Below, piece after piece: positions 35,423 through 48,159 of a stretch of DNA of 64,000 bases; within the stretch, counting starts at the first letter, position 1; each line of letters begins with the position of its first letter. Under the pieces are notes generated by a model. The model was not told where the DNA came from and did not search any database. It saw only the letters and a program-made list of their open reading frames with translations. The stretch comes from Dugong dugon (lineage: Eukaryota; Chordata; Mammalia; Sirenia; Dugongidae): contig CM057469.1 in NCBI GenBank assembly GCA_030035585.1, positions 66,171,501-66,235,500 on the forward strand, given 5' to 3'. The translations under genes were made by a program, and so were the position numbers.

Positions 35423-35627
35423 ACACAGTAAATGCTATAAAAATATAGTTAGCACATCAGTGGTTTGCAAATAACTCACGTAGCAAGTGCGTGATGAAAA
35501 GTTTACGTGGACAAAAAATTTTCGCCCAATACAATTCATTTGCTTCGTGAAAAAAAATTTTAAGGTAAACTTCAAGATAATCTCTGCCCTAAAAAACTAC
35601 AAGCTCCAAACTGGTAATTGAGATTGA

Positions 35628-35775
35628 CCATGTTGCTGTCGAGTGGATTCCGACTCATAGTGACCCTACAGGACAGAGTAGAACTGCCCGGTTTCCAAGG
35701 AGCGGCTGGTGGATTCAAACTGCCAACCTTTTGGAAAGCCGGCGAATGCTTAACCACTGCGCCATCAGCACTCCA
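35628..35775 (-). repeat. AfroSINE short form, antisense
   Basis: The tail TGTTGCTGTCGAGTGGATTC and the head CCAACCTTTTGGAAAGCCGG, with ACCACTGCGCCATCAGCACT. Confidence 0.92.
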
Positions 35776-36495
35776 ATTAAGATTTAGGGTGATGTAAAAT
35801 GACAACTTTTTGCCTGCCTTCTTCATACTGCTGTGTAGCAACAGTGTGTGTGAGCAGATGCTAACATGGAAGGGACATCACGGTGGTTTGCTGTTCCCAG
35901 GGAGCATCCGCGCCCTTGGCTAAAAATGGCAAGCAGTTCAGCTAACTGAGCACCGATGAAGCCATATTAACACCTAGGTTACAATTTGAATTGCTCTGAG
36001 TTTTCAGTGTAATCCATTTATTTAAGGAGACATAATTACGACTTCCAAGAATGATATCTGCCTGCCAGTGACAGACAAACTCCGGCTCATAAACAGGAAA
36101 AGACAAAATGAAGCGGCAGGCAAAGGGTTTATACCCTGAGGCAGTGCCATGATTTGTGTGCGGCAGACGGGAGCAGCCTGGGGCAGGGAGGCCCAGACGT
36201 TCAATCAGAAACTACTGTGTGGCCCTCGCGTCAAAAAGCCTGGCCACCACAGGCTTTAATCCAGCAGGGTGAGAATCAGACTGGGAGAGAAAGTCTAAAT
36301 AAACATTAGACTGACTCAGAAAATCAGACACAAGCAAATCAATGAAGAGCACTTTTTAATACGGGAAGACCCAAGCATTGCCCCAAGTACACTGTTTTCT
36401 GCTGTGTTGAACCCATGGTAATATTCTAAATTGCATTTAGATTCGATGTAAATAAATAGAATAATAAATGAAAGTAACAACAGCACTTACAACAA
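35776..36495. other. Intergenic sequence with no recognised feature
   Basis: No repeat or coding frame that I can name. Confidence 0.4.
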
Positions 36496-36499
36496 AAAA

Positions 36500-36700
36500 G
36501 CAATAGCTCCCATCTGCCTGGTGTTTTAAGCTCTTCTAATGAGTTAATTTTGTCTGTTAAAGTGATCTGATCCTCATAACAATCTGGAATCATCTGGACA
36601 GGAGTTATTCTCCACCCATTTTACAGAGAAGCAAACTGAGGTCTAAAGACAAGAAATTTGCACCAAATTGCACAGAGGTAGGAGACTTTTTATTTCCTAA
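36500..36700 (-). repeat. MIR SINE, antisense
   Basis: TGATCCTCATAACAATCTGG, CCATTTTACAGAGAAGCAAA and AATTGCACAGAGGTAGG are in MIR reverse order. Confidence 0.75.
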
Positions 36701-36723
36701 TCACCGCTCTGTGTGACATTTAA

Positions 36724-36916
36724 CCTGTTGTGGTTGAATAGATTCCCACTCATAGTGACCCTACAGGACAGGGTAGAAGTGCCACATAGGGTTTCTAAGG
36801 CTGTAATCTTTACAGAAGCAGACTGCCATTCTCCCACTGAGTGGCTGGTGAGTCAGAACTGCTGATCTTTTGATTAGCAGCTGAAGGCTTTAACCACTGC
36901 ACCACCTGGGCTCCTT
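36724..36916 (-). repeat. AfroSINE, antisense, with target duplication
   Basis: CTGTGTGACATTTA before and CTGTGACACTTAG after flank it. The tail is TTGTGGTTGAATAGATTCCC and the head TTTTGATTAGCAGCTGAAGG. Confidence 0.93.
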
Positions 36917-37213
36917 CTGTGACACTTAGTTCTTGAAAAATTATAGGTCAAATATTCACTCCTTCTAGGTACAACTGTGTTTTCAAAGTGTAAACATACA
37001 TCATACCACCAAAAATTTTGCCAAACATCCCACAAAAGTAGCAGCAATTCCTGCTTAGACTGATTAGCTTCCACACTCCTGAAACTCATTTCCTTGCTGA
37101 ATCATAGCACAGTGGGCAGTTGTCAATCAACAATTTAGAAAGCCACTATAAAAATATAGCCATGTGTGTTACGAAGTACGTATCACATAATCATAAAAGC
37201 CGAATCAAATGGA

Positions 37214-37415
37214 AAGGAGCCCTGGTGGCACAAGGGTGAAGCATTCAACAACAACAACAAAAGTGGGCGGTTCGAACCCACCAGCCCCTCCATGGGAGAA
37301 AGACTTGGCAGTCTGCTTCCAAAAAGATTTACAGCCTTGGAAACCCTATGGGGCAGTTGTACTCTGTCCTATAGGGCCACTATAAGTCAGAATCAACTCC
37401 ATGGCAATGGGTTTT
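37214..37415 (+). repeat. AfroSINE with CAA run in its tRNA-like head
   Basis: The head GGAGCCCTGGTGGCACAAGG and the B-box side GGCGGTTCGAACCCACC are intact. The segment that should read like GGCTGCTAACCGAAAGGT is replaced by CAACAACAACAACAAAAGT, a sequence like the CAA repeats at SINE 3' tails. The rest of body and tail is normal. Confidence 0.93.
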
Positions 37416-37424
37416 TACTATATA

Positions 37425-37762
37425 CGTAGTTGCTGTTGTTAGGTGCCATGGAGTCGATTCTGACTCCTAGTGACCCTATGTACAACAGAACAAAACACTG
37501 CCTGGTCCTGCGCCATCCTCACAATCATTGTTATGCTTCAGCCCATTGTTTCAGCCCCTGTGTCAATCCATCTCATTGAGGGTCTTCCTCTTTTTCACTG
37601 ACCCTCTACCAAGCATGATGTCCTTCTCCAGGGACTGATCCCTCCTGACAACATGTCCAAAATATGTGAGACGTGGTCTTGCCATCCTTGCTTCTAAGGA
37701 ACACTCTGGCTATACTTCTTCCAAGACACATTTGTTCATTTTTTTTGGCAGTCCATGGTATA
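37425..37762 (-). mobile_element. RTE/BovB-type LINE 3' end, antisense
   Basis: It opens with the reverse tail TTAGGTGCCATGGAGTCGAT. GAGGGTCTTCCTCTTTTTCA, CAGGGACTGATCCCTCCTGA, TCCTTGCTTCTAAGGAACAC and TTGGCAGTCCATGGTATATT then follow in reverse order of the copy at 40895. It is 5'-truncated. Confidence 0.9.
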
Positions 37763-37839
37763 TTCAATACACACAGTAAGTGATATAAAATTGTTAGCAA
37801 TTATTATTATATATGTCAGGCACTGGTATGCATGCTTTA

Positions 37840-38160
37840 TGTATTAACTAATTCAGTCCTTACGCCAACTCTATGTACTGTGTGCCAAGGATGGGGCCAG
37901 GTGCTGGAGACAAAAAGATGAGGAAAAAGTCATCTCCACCTTTATGAGGACAGAAAATGCCCACAGGTTCCTCTTCACTTTTCCATAATGCTTAGAGATT
38001 GATTTTATTTCACTTTTGTAGATTATTTATTGAACTAATAAAATATATCAAAGAGAGAAAACCACTCATTTAGAAATGGTGATTTTCATTTTATCAGGGA
38101 GGTTTTTATTTGACATTTTATTTATTGTTCAGCTCACTTATCTCTTTTATTTTTGATTCA
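37840..38160. other. Old repeat-like sequence, not firmly identified
   Basis: GTACTGTGTGCCAAGGATGG and CAGGTGCTGGAGACAAAAAG resemble an antisense L2 3' end. The rest is unassigned. Confidence 0.4.
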
Positions 38161-38289
38161 GGATGTAACACTGATGCTTCCCCCCCCCCTTTTTTTTTTT
38201 TTACTTTATAGCACTGTTTTATCTCCCTATTTTTAAGTTGCCTTTTTTTTTTTTAACTAACGTGATTATTAGCTAGTAATTATCCAAAT

Positions 38290-38650
38290 CTCCATTTTTT
38301 TAAATTTTGTTGCTGTTGAGAATATACACAGCAAAACAGACACCAATTCAACAGTTTCTACATGGACAGTTCAGTGACACTGATTCCATTCTTCGAGTCG
38401 TGCAATCGTTTTCACCCTCCTTTTCTGAGTTGCTCCTCCCCCGTTAACATAAACTCACTGCCCCCTAAGTTTCGTATCTAATCTTTCGAGTTACTGTTGT
38501 CAGTTTGATCCCATATAGACAGTTCTTAAAAGAGCATAACACTCAAGGCAGATTTTTTTTACTAGTTAAGCTAAACTATTGTTTGCTTTTAAGACTTCAG
38601 GGGATATTTTTGGTTTAAGGTTTAAAGATTATCTCAGGGCAATAGTCAAT
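38290..38650 (-). repeat. Afrotherian-type L1 3' UTR, antisense
   Basis: GAATATACACAGCAAAACAG, CAATTCAACAGTTTCTACAT, TTAACATAAACTCACTGCCC and AGATTATCTCAGGGCAATAG match an L1 3' UTR that I associate with elephant L1s. The plan parallels the old L1 3' end at 13196. Homopolymer C and T runs precede it at 38180-38260. Confidence 0.6.
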
Positions 38651-39108
38651 TTTTTCTTTTTCTTATACTTGAATATCATTTTTTTTTTATTCCTAATATG
38701 AATGACTTGGCAACATGTAGCTTAACAATTAAATTGCCAGTCATTTTCATTTTTTTAATTCTTGTCTTCAAAGTCTTAGGTCTTTTCTATCAATTGGAAA
38801 ATTATATCAATAACTTTATAGCTGGTAAAATAGTGTATCATTGTTGGTTGTAAGTTCTTTAAATATGAAAAAAAAAAAAAAAACCTAGTTTAAGAAGAGA
38901 AGATCCAGACACATCTAAATTATAAGGACAGTAATTCTGAGGTGAAAAAAGTCAGCACAATATAGTGGAAACAGTAATGACTGGGGCCACCGCACTTAGG
39001 GTTTCCTAGATAAAAGCCTGTCACAGATCAATTCTCATATTTAAATTCCTCTAATGACTAAAACTCAGATTTTAGTAATTATTTAAGGGTCCTTTAAGGA
39101 ATGCAAGA

Positions 39109-39311
39109 AGGAGCCCTGGTGGCACAATGATTAAGAGCTTGGCTGCTAACCAAAAGGTTGATGGTTGGAACCCACACAGCGGTTTCTTGGGAGAAAGACC
39201 TAGTAATCTGCTTCTGTAAAGGTTACAGCCAAGAAAACCTTACGGATCAGTTCTTCTCTGTCACATGGGGTCACTACGTGTCAAAATCAACTTGAGGGCA
39301 CCCAACAAGAA
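39109..39311 (+). repeat. AfroSINE with target duplication
   Basis: GGAATGCAAG and GGAATGCAAAG flank the copy. The head is GAGCCCTGGTGGCACAATGA, the body GACCTAGTAATCTGCTTCTG and the tail TCACTACGTGTCAAAATCAA. Confidence 0.94.
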
Positions 39312-40060
39312 GGAATGCAAAGAAGATAAAATTCTAATTCCAAGACTGAAATTAAATGAGTGTGATTTCATGAGGAATTTGGGATAGCTCTGTGGAGGTA
39401 TGAGACTATAATACTGAATTTAAGAATATTCTCTCCTGTAAATTTCATTAAGCCACCCAGGAAAACCGTAAGTAATGGCAGAGGTGAGACTGCTGATTGA
39501 TCTCACTTGATTTGTCTTGAGTTGATGTTGCCTGAGCTGCCACCAACAAGCAGAAAGTTTGAGTGCTGCGCTGTAAGAGAAGTTTAACGTGCTGCACAAA
39601 GATCCCGTCTCAAGACTGTGGAACTATAATAAAATACAGCATTAAGTGAAACACTGCTTGGGGAAGCTGGCTCATTGGGTCAGTGGCAGTTATAAGAAGC
39701 TCTTTGGGGTGCTAATAGATTAAAATGAATGGTTTAAATTTCCAAGACAGGCCTCTCATTTTATAAACAGCAGGGTAAAATACCTGAGTAATACCTCAGG
39801 CAGCATGGGTTCTGGCTTTGGCTCAGTCTCTAAGAGCCTTGGATAATTCATGTTGCTTCCCTGGGCCTCAGTTTCTTCAGCTGAAATTGAGACTGTTTTT
39901 GGAATGATCTCAGGAGTTTTTCCACCTCTAACATTCCGTGAATCAATGAATCTACAAGTCTCAAATTATGGCCAGGATTAAATGAACCCTCAGGGACAAA
40001 AGACAGTATGTAGGTATCTGACGGTTAATATTTTAATGTGGGTAGAAAAAACAGAATTTA
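39312..40060. other. Intergenic sequence, MIR-like fragment near 39820-39960
   Basis: CCTGGGCCTCAGTTTCTTCA resembles MIR in sense orientation. Nothing else is identified. Confidence 0.4.
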
Positions 40061-40064
40061 AATC

Positions 40065-40890
40065 CATAGAAATGGCTGCATGTTTTAAAAGAGCGTCAAC
40101 CTCATTCCTAATTTTAAAATACAAATAAAAACAGTGATATAGAAATGGGGAGTTATTGCTTAAAAGGTACTGAGGTCAGGGTGATACAAGGATTTGGAAA
40201 TAGTAGTAATGGTTACACAACATGGTGAACATAATTAATGCCGCTAAACTGTACACATAAAAACAGTGGAAATGGCACATGTGTTGTTATATATATTCTA
40301 CTACAATTAAAAAAAATGATACACCATTTTCATGTAATGGATTAACCAAGATGAAACATCAGAAGATACCCAGTAGTGACAGAGGGTGGGGGAATTTGTA
40401 CTCTCAATGCTGTTGGTATGAATGGAAATTGATGTGGAATCTTCTAGTCAATTTGTTAATAACTATCAAAAGTTAAAATGCATATATCCTTTGAACAAAC
40501 AATTTCACTTCTAGGCATTTAGCCTACAGATATACTTGCAAAAGTACGCTAAGCTATATGTATGGCAATGCTCAGCTGTATGTACAGAACTGTGTGAAAT
40601 ACAATCATTAATATAGCACAAATGTCCTTTAACATGGGGAATGGTTAAATAAATTGTAGTACATCTCTTTTATGGGATATTATTCAGCTGATTAAAAAAA
40701 AACTCTTTGTGTGCTGATATGGAAAGATGCCAAGGGTATTGTTAAAAGTGAAAACAGCAAGTTGAGAAGCAATATGCATAATATGAAACAACTTATTAAA
40801 AAAGAAATTTTAAAAAATACAGATTCATACACATATATATAAATATATAGTTACATGGATATTTTTTATAAAGAGAAATTGTCTAGAACT
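40065..40890 (+). repeat. Old L1M-type LINE 3' region
   Basis: About 40165-40315 is an L1 3' end (TAATTAATGCCGCTAAACTG, ending in an A-rich tail). About 40320-40860 is a second L1 3' segment (GAACAAACAATTTCACTTCT, CTTTTATGGGATATTATTCA). These are probably two old L1 copies. Confidence 0.75.
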
Positions 40891-40894
40891 CTAT

Positions 40895-42972
40895 ACTATC
40901 TTGGTCACCCCACGGCCTTGGGTGTATATCCTACCTGAATTTAGAGACCATCTCAAGAATAGATTTGACACTTGAACACTAACGACCAAAAACCAAACAA
41001 GTTATGGAATGACATCAAGGACATCATACATGAAGAAAGCAAGAGGTCATTAAAAAGACAGGAATGAAAGAAAAGATGAAAATGGATGTCAGAAGAGACT
41101 CTGAAAATTGCCCTTGAACATCAAGTAGCTAAAGCAAAAGGAAGAAATGATGAAGTCAAAGAGGTGAACAGAAGATTTCAAATGGCAGCTCAAGAAGACA
41201 AAGTAAAATATTATAATAACATGTGCAAAGACCTGGAGATAGAAAAGCAAACGGGAAGAACATGCTGGGCATTTCTCAAGCTGAAAAAATGGAAGAAAAA
41301 CTTCAAGCCTTGAGTTGCAGTATTGAAGGATTCTATGGGGAAAATATTAAACAACACAGGAAGTATCAAAAGCAGATGGAAGGAATACACAGAGTCACTA
41401 TACCAAAAACAATCAGCGGACGTTCAACCATTTCAAGAGGTATGACCAAGAACCAATGGTACTGAAGGAAGAAGTCCAAGCTGCACTGAAGGTGTTGGTG
41501 AAAAACAGGGCTCCAGGAACTGACAGAATACCAACTGAGATGTTTCAACAAATGGATGCAGCACTGGAAGTACCTACTCATGTATGCCAAGAAATTTGGA
41601 AGACAACTACCTGGCCAACAGATGGGAAGAGATCTGCATTTATGCCTATTCCCAAGAAAGGTGATCCAACTGAATGCAGAAATTATCCAACAATATCATT
41701 AATATCACAGGCAAGAAAAATTTTGCTGAAGATTATTTAAAAGTGGCTGCAGCAGTATATCAACAAGGAACTGCCAGAAGTTCAGGCTGGATTCAGAAGA
41801 GGACGTGGAACCAAGGATATTATTGCTGATGTCAGATGGATCCTGGCTGAAAGCAGAGAATACCAGAAAGATGTTTATCTGTGTTTTATTGACTATGTAA
41901 AAGGCATTCGACACTGTGAATTATAACAAATTATGGGTAACGTTGCAAAGAATGGAATTCCAGAACACTTAATTGTGCTCATGAGGAACCTGTACATAGA
42001 TCAAGAGGCAGTCGTTCAAACAGAACAAGGGGATACTACATTGTTTAAAGTCAGAAGAGGTCTGTGTCAAGTGTTGTATCCTTTCACCATATTTATTCAA
42101 TCTGTATGCTGAGCAAATAATCTGAGAAGCTGGACTATGTGAAGAAGAACGGGGCATCAGGATTGGAGGAAGACTCAGTAACAACCCGTGTTATGCAGAT
42201 GACACAACCTTGCTTGCTGAAAGTGAAGAGGACTTGAAGCACTTATTGATGAAGATCAAAGACCACAGCCTTCAGTATGGATTATACCTCAACATAAAGA
42301 AAACAAAAATCCTCACAACTGGACCATTAAGTAACATCATGATAAACAGAGAAAAGATAGAAGTTGTCAAGGATTTCATTTTCCTTGGATCCACAATCAA
42401 CATCCATGGAAGCAGCAGTCAAGAAATCAAAAGACGCACTGCATTGGGCAAATCTGCTGCAAAAGACCGCTTTCAAGTATTAAAAAGTAAAGACGTCACC
42501 TTGAGGACTAAGGTGCGCCTGACCTAAGCCATGGTGTTTCCAGTCACCTCATATTCATGCAAAAGCTGGATGATGAATAAGGAAGACTGAAGAAGAACTG
42601 ATGCCTTTGAACTATAGTGTTGGTGAAGAATATTGAATATACCATGGACTGCCGAAAGAACAAACAAGTCTGTCTTGGAAGAAGTACAATCAGAATGCTC
42701 CTTAGAAGCAAGGATGGCGAGACTGCGTCTCACATACTTTGGACATGTCATCAGGAGGAATCAGTCCCTGGAAAAAGACAACATGCTTGGTAAAGTAGAG
42801 GGTCAGCGAAGAAGAGGAAGACCCTCAACAAGATGAATTGACACAGTAGCTGCAACAATGGGCTCAAGCATAACAACAATTTTGAGGATGCCGCAGGATA
42901 GGTCAGTATTTTATTCTGTTGTACATGGGGTCGCTATGAGTCAGAACTGACTTGACAGCACCTAACAACAAT
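40895..42972 (+). mobile_element. RTE/BovB-type LINE, about 2 kb of polymerase and 3' end
   Basis: The translation gives VKEVNRRFQMAAQEDKVKYY, VLVKNRAPGTDRIPTEMFQ, FMPIPKKGDPTECRNY, YADDTTLLAESEEDLKHLLM, ALGKSAAKDRFQVLKSKD and LTYFGHVIRRNQSLEKDNML. These are reverse transcriptase blocks through the YADD catalytic motif (about 42193) to the RTE C-terminus. The endonuclease is absent (5' truncation). Stops and frame changes break the frame, for example between 41740 and 42210, so it is dead. The 3' tail GAGTCAGAACTGACTTGACA, then CACCTAACAACAATA, equals the SINE tail, which supports an RTE as the SINE's partner. Confidence 0.93.
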
Positions 42973-43300
42973 AGGGCCTTGGGACTGATACTTAGAGAGC
43001 TGGGCAGGAAGACTTCCTGTTCCATTTTATAATATTATTTCTATTTAATTTTTTAAATGATTGTTTACTTTTAGAATTAAAAAAAACTACTTAAAACAAG
43101 AAACAGCCTTAAGAAATGGAAGGGAGTAAAGTCACTGGTGAGTGGGGATGTTGTGGCTGAGGCCAACCCTGGTCATTGGCTGCAGGCCAATGGGAGAATG
43201 GGAGATGACTGGACTGTGTGGACAGACTGGATTCCGTGGACAGGACCACTGTAGTACACACCTGTTATTCTTGCTGCCCAGTGTCCCTTTCCCCTTCTTT
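42973..43300. other. Intergenic sequence with no recognised feature
   Basis: A short spacer with an A/T-rich stretch around 43030-43090. Confidence 0.4.
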
Positions 43301-43304
43301 AATG

Positions 43305-43463
43305 AAAAACTCATTCCCATCGAGTCGATTCCAACTCATAGTGACCCTATAGAACAGAGTAGAACTGCCCCACAGAGTTTCCGAGGAGCACCTGGTGGAT
43401 CCTAACTGCCACCTTTTTGATTAGCAGCCGTAGCCCTGAACCACTATGCCACCAGAGTTTCCT
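43305..43463 (-). repeat. AfroSINE short form, antisense
   Basis: The tail CCCATCGAGTCGATTCCAAC, then GAGTTTCCGAGGAGCACCTG, and the head TTTTTGATTAGCAGCCGTAG. Confidence 0.92.
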
Positions 43464-43794
43464 CTTTGATAATGGCAACCTGTTTTTCTTTAGGGAACCA
43501 CTCTCTCTCCCCCCTCCGTCCGTATGTTTCTGGTGGGGAAAATGGATCTTCACCTTCAGTCCCAAGAGTGGACATTGACCCTGGCCTGGCCAGAGAACCA
43601 CAGAACTGTCATGACCACTTCAAGAAAGGACACTGGCCCAAGCATGGCCAACAAGAGCATTCCCTAGAACTTCTGCTAGAGCTCTGCACAGAGGCACGCT
43701 TTCCCCGCTAGGTACAGGGCTACTGGAATAAAAACTCAAACTTCTGTGGCCATTGCTGCCACCACCTGGGTAGAGATTTGCTTGAAAATAAAAC

Positions 43795-43987
43795 GGAGGG
43801 AAGTACAACTTATGTGATGAGAGACGGATTCCTGTGGACACTGAGCACCTGGATCTAGCCAAGCAGAAGCCTTTCCGTTACTCTTCTGTTATCTTGGACT
43901 TTACACAAGCTAATACATTGCCATTCTTCTTTGAGCTGGTTGGAGTTTGGTTCCAATCAGTTTCAGCCAAGAGTCCTGACTAATACA
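43795..43987 (+). repeat. Old MLT1-like LTR 3' end
   Basis: GAGCACCTGGATCTAGCCAA, GAGCTGGTTGGAGTTTGGTT and CAAGAGTCCTGACTAATAC resemble the 3' part of an old mammalian LTR. The family is uncertain. It is a fossil fragment. Confidence 0.4.
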
Positions 43988-44064
43988 AGCACCTTAGGAC
44001 TTTCTTTACCAGCTGGCAGTGCCCATTCTGCTTCCCTAAGCCATTGCCTGGCAGTGTAGACCCT

Positions 44065-44618
44065 TGTGATCATTAACATTGTGTGTCAAACTGGCTGGGC
44101 TACGATTCTCAGTGGTTTGGCAATTGTATAATCATGTCATCACCTCCATGGTGAGATCTGATATAATGTGATCACCTCCGTGATGGGATCTGTTGTGAGT
44201 AGCCAATCAGTTGAAAGGGAGTTTCCTTGGGAGTGTGGCCTGCATCCAATATATGTGGACTTCCTGGCAAAGTTCACTGGCTTTTGTTCTGTCTGGATCC
44301 TGCATTTGGCCTGTCAGCCTCTGACCTCGAGTTCTTGGGACTTGGGCCAGCAGCCTGCCATCCTACCTGCTGACCTTGGGTTTGTCAGCCCCTGCAGCTA
44401 TATGAGTCAGGAGAACCTCCAGCCTGATGCCTGACCCATGGACTTGGGACTTACCAGCCTCTACAACGGCGTGAGCCATTTCCTTGAGATAACTCTCTCT
44501 CTTTCTCTCTATACATATATATATATAATACATATATAAAATGCATATGTAGTATATACAGATATAATATATATATTTTATATATATACACGTCACTGGT
44601 TTTGCTTCTCTAGAGACA
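44065..44618 (+). repeat. 5' LTR of the ERVL fossil
   Basis: It begins TGTGATCATTAACATTGTGT and ends TTGCTTCTCTAGAGACA, giving TG...CA termini. Before the end it has CCAGCCTCTACAACGGCGTG, CCTTGAGATAACTCTCTC and a TA-rich microsatellite, the layout of MT2/MLT2-type LTRs. Confidence 0.8.
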
Positions 44619-44620
44619 TT

Positions 44621-44641
44621 TGGTACTGAGAGTGGTTCTAG
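44621..44641 (+). other. tRNA-Leu-like primer binding site
   Basis: TGGTACTGAGAGTGGTTCTA starts two bases after the LTR end. It resembles the complement of a tRNA-Leu 3' end (TGGTACCAGGAGTGGGG), the primer that gives ERV-L its name. Confidence 0.6.
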
Positions 44642-46212
44642 AGAAACAAAATCGTAAGGATGAATTTTCTAAATTGGTTCTCAGGTCTGGTTAGTCTTAA
44701 AGATGTTGATGACTCTGCTTCCAGTAGTAAAGAGGGCACTGCTAATCCATGGTGTGAGGTGGCAATTCAAATATGGAAAACATCATCACCAATAGATCAG
44801 GTATTGGTGAAAGGCGGGGCTCTGAGTGACTGCATGGATGATACCTTTCTACAATTCTGTCATAATGAGAAGTATAGGGAGGCTGGTTGGTTTGTCCTAC
44901 TTTCGCTAGACAAACTGGTGAAAGAAAGAGATGAGCTCAGGGCTTCAGAGTCAAAGCTCAAGTGCTGCATAAATGATCTCAAAGTTTCCACTTGTGCTTT
45001 GAAAGAAAGCCTTATTTCTTGCAGTAACAGAGCTGATATTGCTGAAAACCAAACTCAGAGTCTTATTGTAAGAGTGGCTGAATTACAATGCCAACTCAAC
45101 TTCTGATTTTAAGAGGTGTCTGAAGTTAAAGTGAGGGAATTGATTGGGAAGAATTGGGATCCTGAAACCTGGGATGGGGACATATAGACAGATAATCAGG
45201 AAGCTGGAGACACTGAGCCCTAAATTCCATTGAATCACTCCTACAAAAGAACCATTAACCTCTCCACTCCCATCTAATGAGATTAACCCAGCTGCATCTA
45301 AAGCACCTTTGTCTGAGTCATTGCCTGGGACATTGCCTGAGGCAGACGCTTTACAAGACACTGCTGAATGTTCTCAAAACATTTCCCCACCAATTTTGAC
45401 TTATAGACCTATAACTAGACTTAAGTCCTAGCAAGCCCCAAAAGGTAAAGTACAAAGTGTAACCCAGGAGGAGGTATGCTACACTCTGAAAGAACTGCTT
45501 GACTTTTCTAATATGTACAAACAGAAACCTGGGGAGTATGTGTGGGAATGGCTATTAAGGGTGTGGGACAATGGTGCAAGGAACATAAAGATGGATCAGT
45601 CTGAGTTCATTGATATGGGCTCACTAAGCACAGATTCTTCATTCAGTGTTTCAGCTCGAGAATTTAGGAAAGGCTCTAATAGTTTATTTGGTAGGGTTGC
45701 TAAAGCATGGATTGAACAATGGCCTACACTAAATCAGACTGAAGTACCAGACCTGCCTCGGTATACTACAGAAGAAGGTATCCAAAGGCTTAGGGAAATT
45801 GGTGTTCTAGAGTGGATTTATCAGGTTAGACTCATAGACCCACACTTGGAGTGCCCAGAGGACACACCTTTTACCACAACAGTGAGAAACAAATAGAGGG
45901 AGCCCCAGCATCCTTGAAGACTGCTGTGATTGCTATTTTATGTAAGTCAGCTTTGACAGTGGGAATTTCCCTAACTGAATTAAGACACCTAATTACAATG
46001 GGGCTGATTTGAGCCGCTGGTGGTAGGCAACAAGTGGTAGCACTCAATTGACAAAGACGAGGTGTGTGTGGTTACCATAACGGACAGCAGAGTCAAAGCA
46101 GTAATCTGAATAGTCTGACTCGTATGGACTTATGGTGTTGGCTACTTAGTCATGGTGTCCCTAGGAGTGAAATAGACAGGAAATCTACTAAATATTGATC
46201 TGTACAGGCACA

Positions 46213-46379
46213 GGAAACCCTGATGGTGTAGTGGTTAAGAGATACAGCTGCTAACCAAAAGGTTGGCAGTTCGAATCCACCAGGAGCTCCTCGGAAACTC
46301 TACAAGGTAGTTCTACTCTGTGCTGTAGGGTCGCTATGAGTCGGAATCGACTCAACAGCAATGGGTTTGTTTTTTTTCC
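46213..46379 (+). repeat. AfroSINE short form inserted in the ERVL fossil
   Basis: GAAACCCTGATGGTGTAGTG, CAGCTGCTAACCAAAAGGTT and GAGTCGGAATCGACTCAACA. The flanks GTACAGGCAC and GTACAAGTGC are a probable duplication. It is younger than its host element. Confidence 0.93.
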
Positions 46380-47939
46380 TGGTACAAGTGCGTGAATTCT
46401 AGGTCCAGTGAACAGCAGTCTAGCTTGAATCGCCAGAATAGTCACAGCCCCTCAATCAATTCCTAGACTTGAGAAAGTTTACAGATCCACAACTGCTTGA
46501 TTGAAGGGGAGGCTGGGTCTGCTTGAGGAAAGAATCCAATGCACTGCCAAAAACTTATACCATTAATCTTTCTCCCAGCCTTCCCCAAAGGGATCTACAG
46601 CCTTTTACGAGAGTGGCCATTCACTGGGGAAAAGGAAATAATCAGACTTTTTGGTAATTACTGGATACTGGCCCTGAACTGACACTAATTCCAGGAAATC
46701 CAGAACATCACTGTAGCCCACCAGTCAGTGTGGGGACATATGGAGGTCAGGTTGTTAATGGAGTCTTAGCTCATGTCAGTCTCACTGTAGGTCCACTGGG
46801 TCCCTGAACCCATCCTGTAGTGATTCCCCCATTCCAGAATGCATAATTGGAATAGATGCACTCAGCAACCAGTAGAACTCCCACACTGGATCCCTGACAA
46901 ATGGAGTAGGGCTATTATAATAGGAAAAGCCAAGTGGAAGCCATGGGAACTGCCCCTATCTAGGAAAATAGTAAACCAAAAGCAATACCACATTCCTGGA
47001 GGGATTGCAGAGATTACTGCCACCATCAAGGACTTGAAGAATGCAGGGGTGGTGATTCCCACCACATCCCTATTCAACTTGCCTATTTGACCTGTGCAAA
47101 AAACAGATGGATCCTGGAGAATTACAGTGAATTATCGAAAACTTAACCAGGTAATGACTTCAATTGCAGGTGCTGTTCCAGATGTAGTCTCGTTGCTTGA
47201 GCAAATTAATACATCTCCTGGTACCTGGTATGTAGCTATTGATCTGGCTAATGCCTTTCTCTCCATGCCTGTATCGAAGGACCATCAGAAGCAGTTTGCC
47301 TTTAGCTGGCAAAGCCAGCATTACACCTTCAGTTGCCTACCTCAGGGTTACATCAACTCTCCAGCCCTGTGTCATAATTTAGTCCACAGGGACCTTAATC
47401 ATCTTTCCCTTCCATAAGATGTCACACTGGTCCATTACACTGATGACATTATGCTGATTGCACCTAGTAAAGAAGAAGTGTCAATGACTCTGAACATACT
47501 GGTAAAACATTTGCATGCTAGAGGATGGGAAATTAATCCCACAAAAATTCAGGTACCTTCCACTTCAATGAAATTTCTAGGGGTCCAGTGGTGTGAGACA
47601 TGTTGAGATATTCCTTCTAAAGTGAAGGAAAAGTTATTGCATTTGGCTTTGCCTACTACTACAAAGGAGGTACAACACCTAGTGGGCCTCTTTGGATTTT
47701 GGAGGCAGTATATTCCTCATTTGGGTGTGCTACTCCAGCCTATTTATCAAGTGACTTGAAAAGCTGCTAGTTTTGAGTGGTGCCCAGGACAAGAGAAGGC
47801 TATGAAAGAGGTTCAGGTGGCTATGCAAACCGCTTTGCCACTTGGGCCATATGATCCAGCTGATTCAGTGGTGCTTGAAGTGTCCGTGACAGATACAGAT
47901 GCTGTTTGGAGTCTTTGGCAGGCCCATACTGATGACTGT

Positions 47940-48159
<220 letters not shown>

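Noticed and set aside
44660-45896. A host gene with two consecutive frames
   Set aside because: The frames are flanked by an LTR and primer site upstream and retroviral polymerase downstream, and they resemble ERVL gag.
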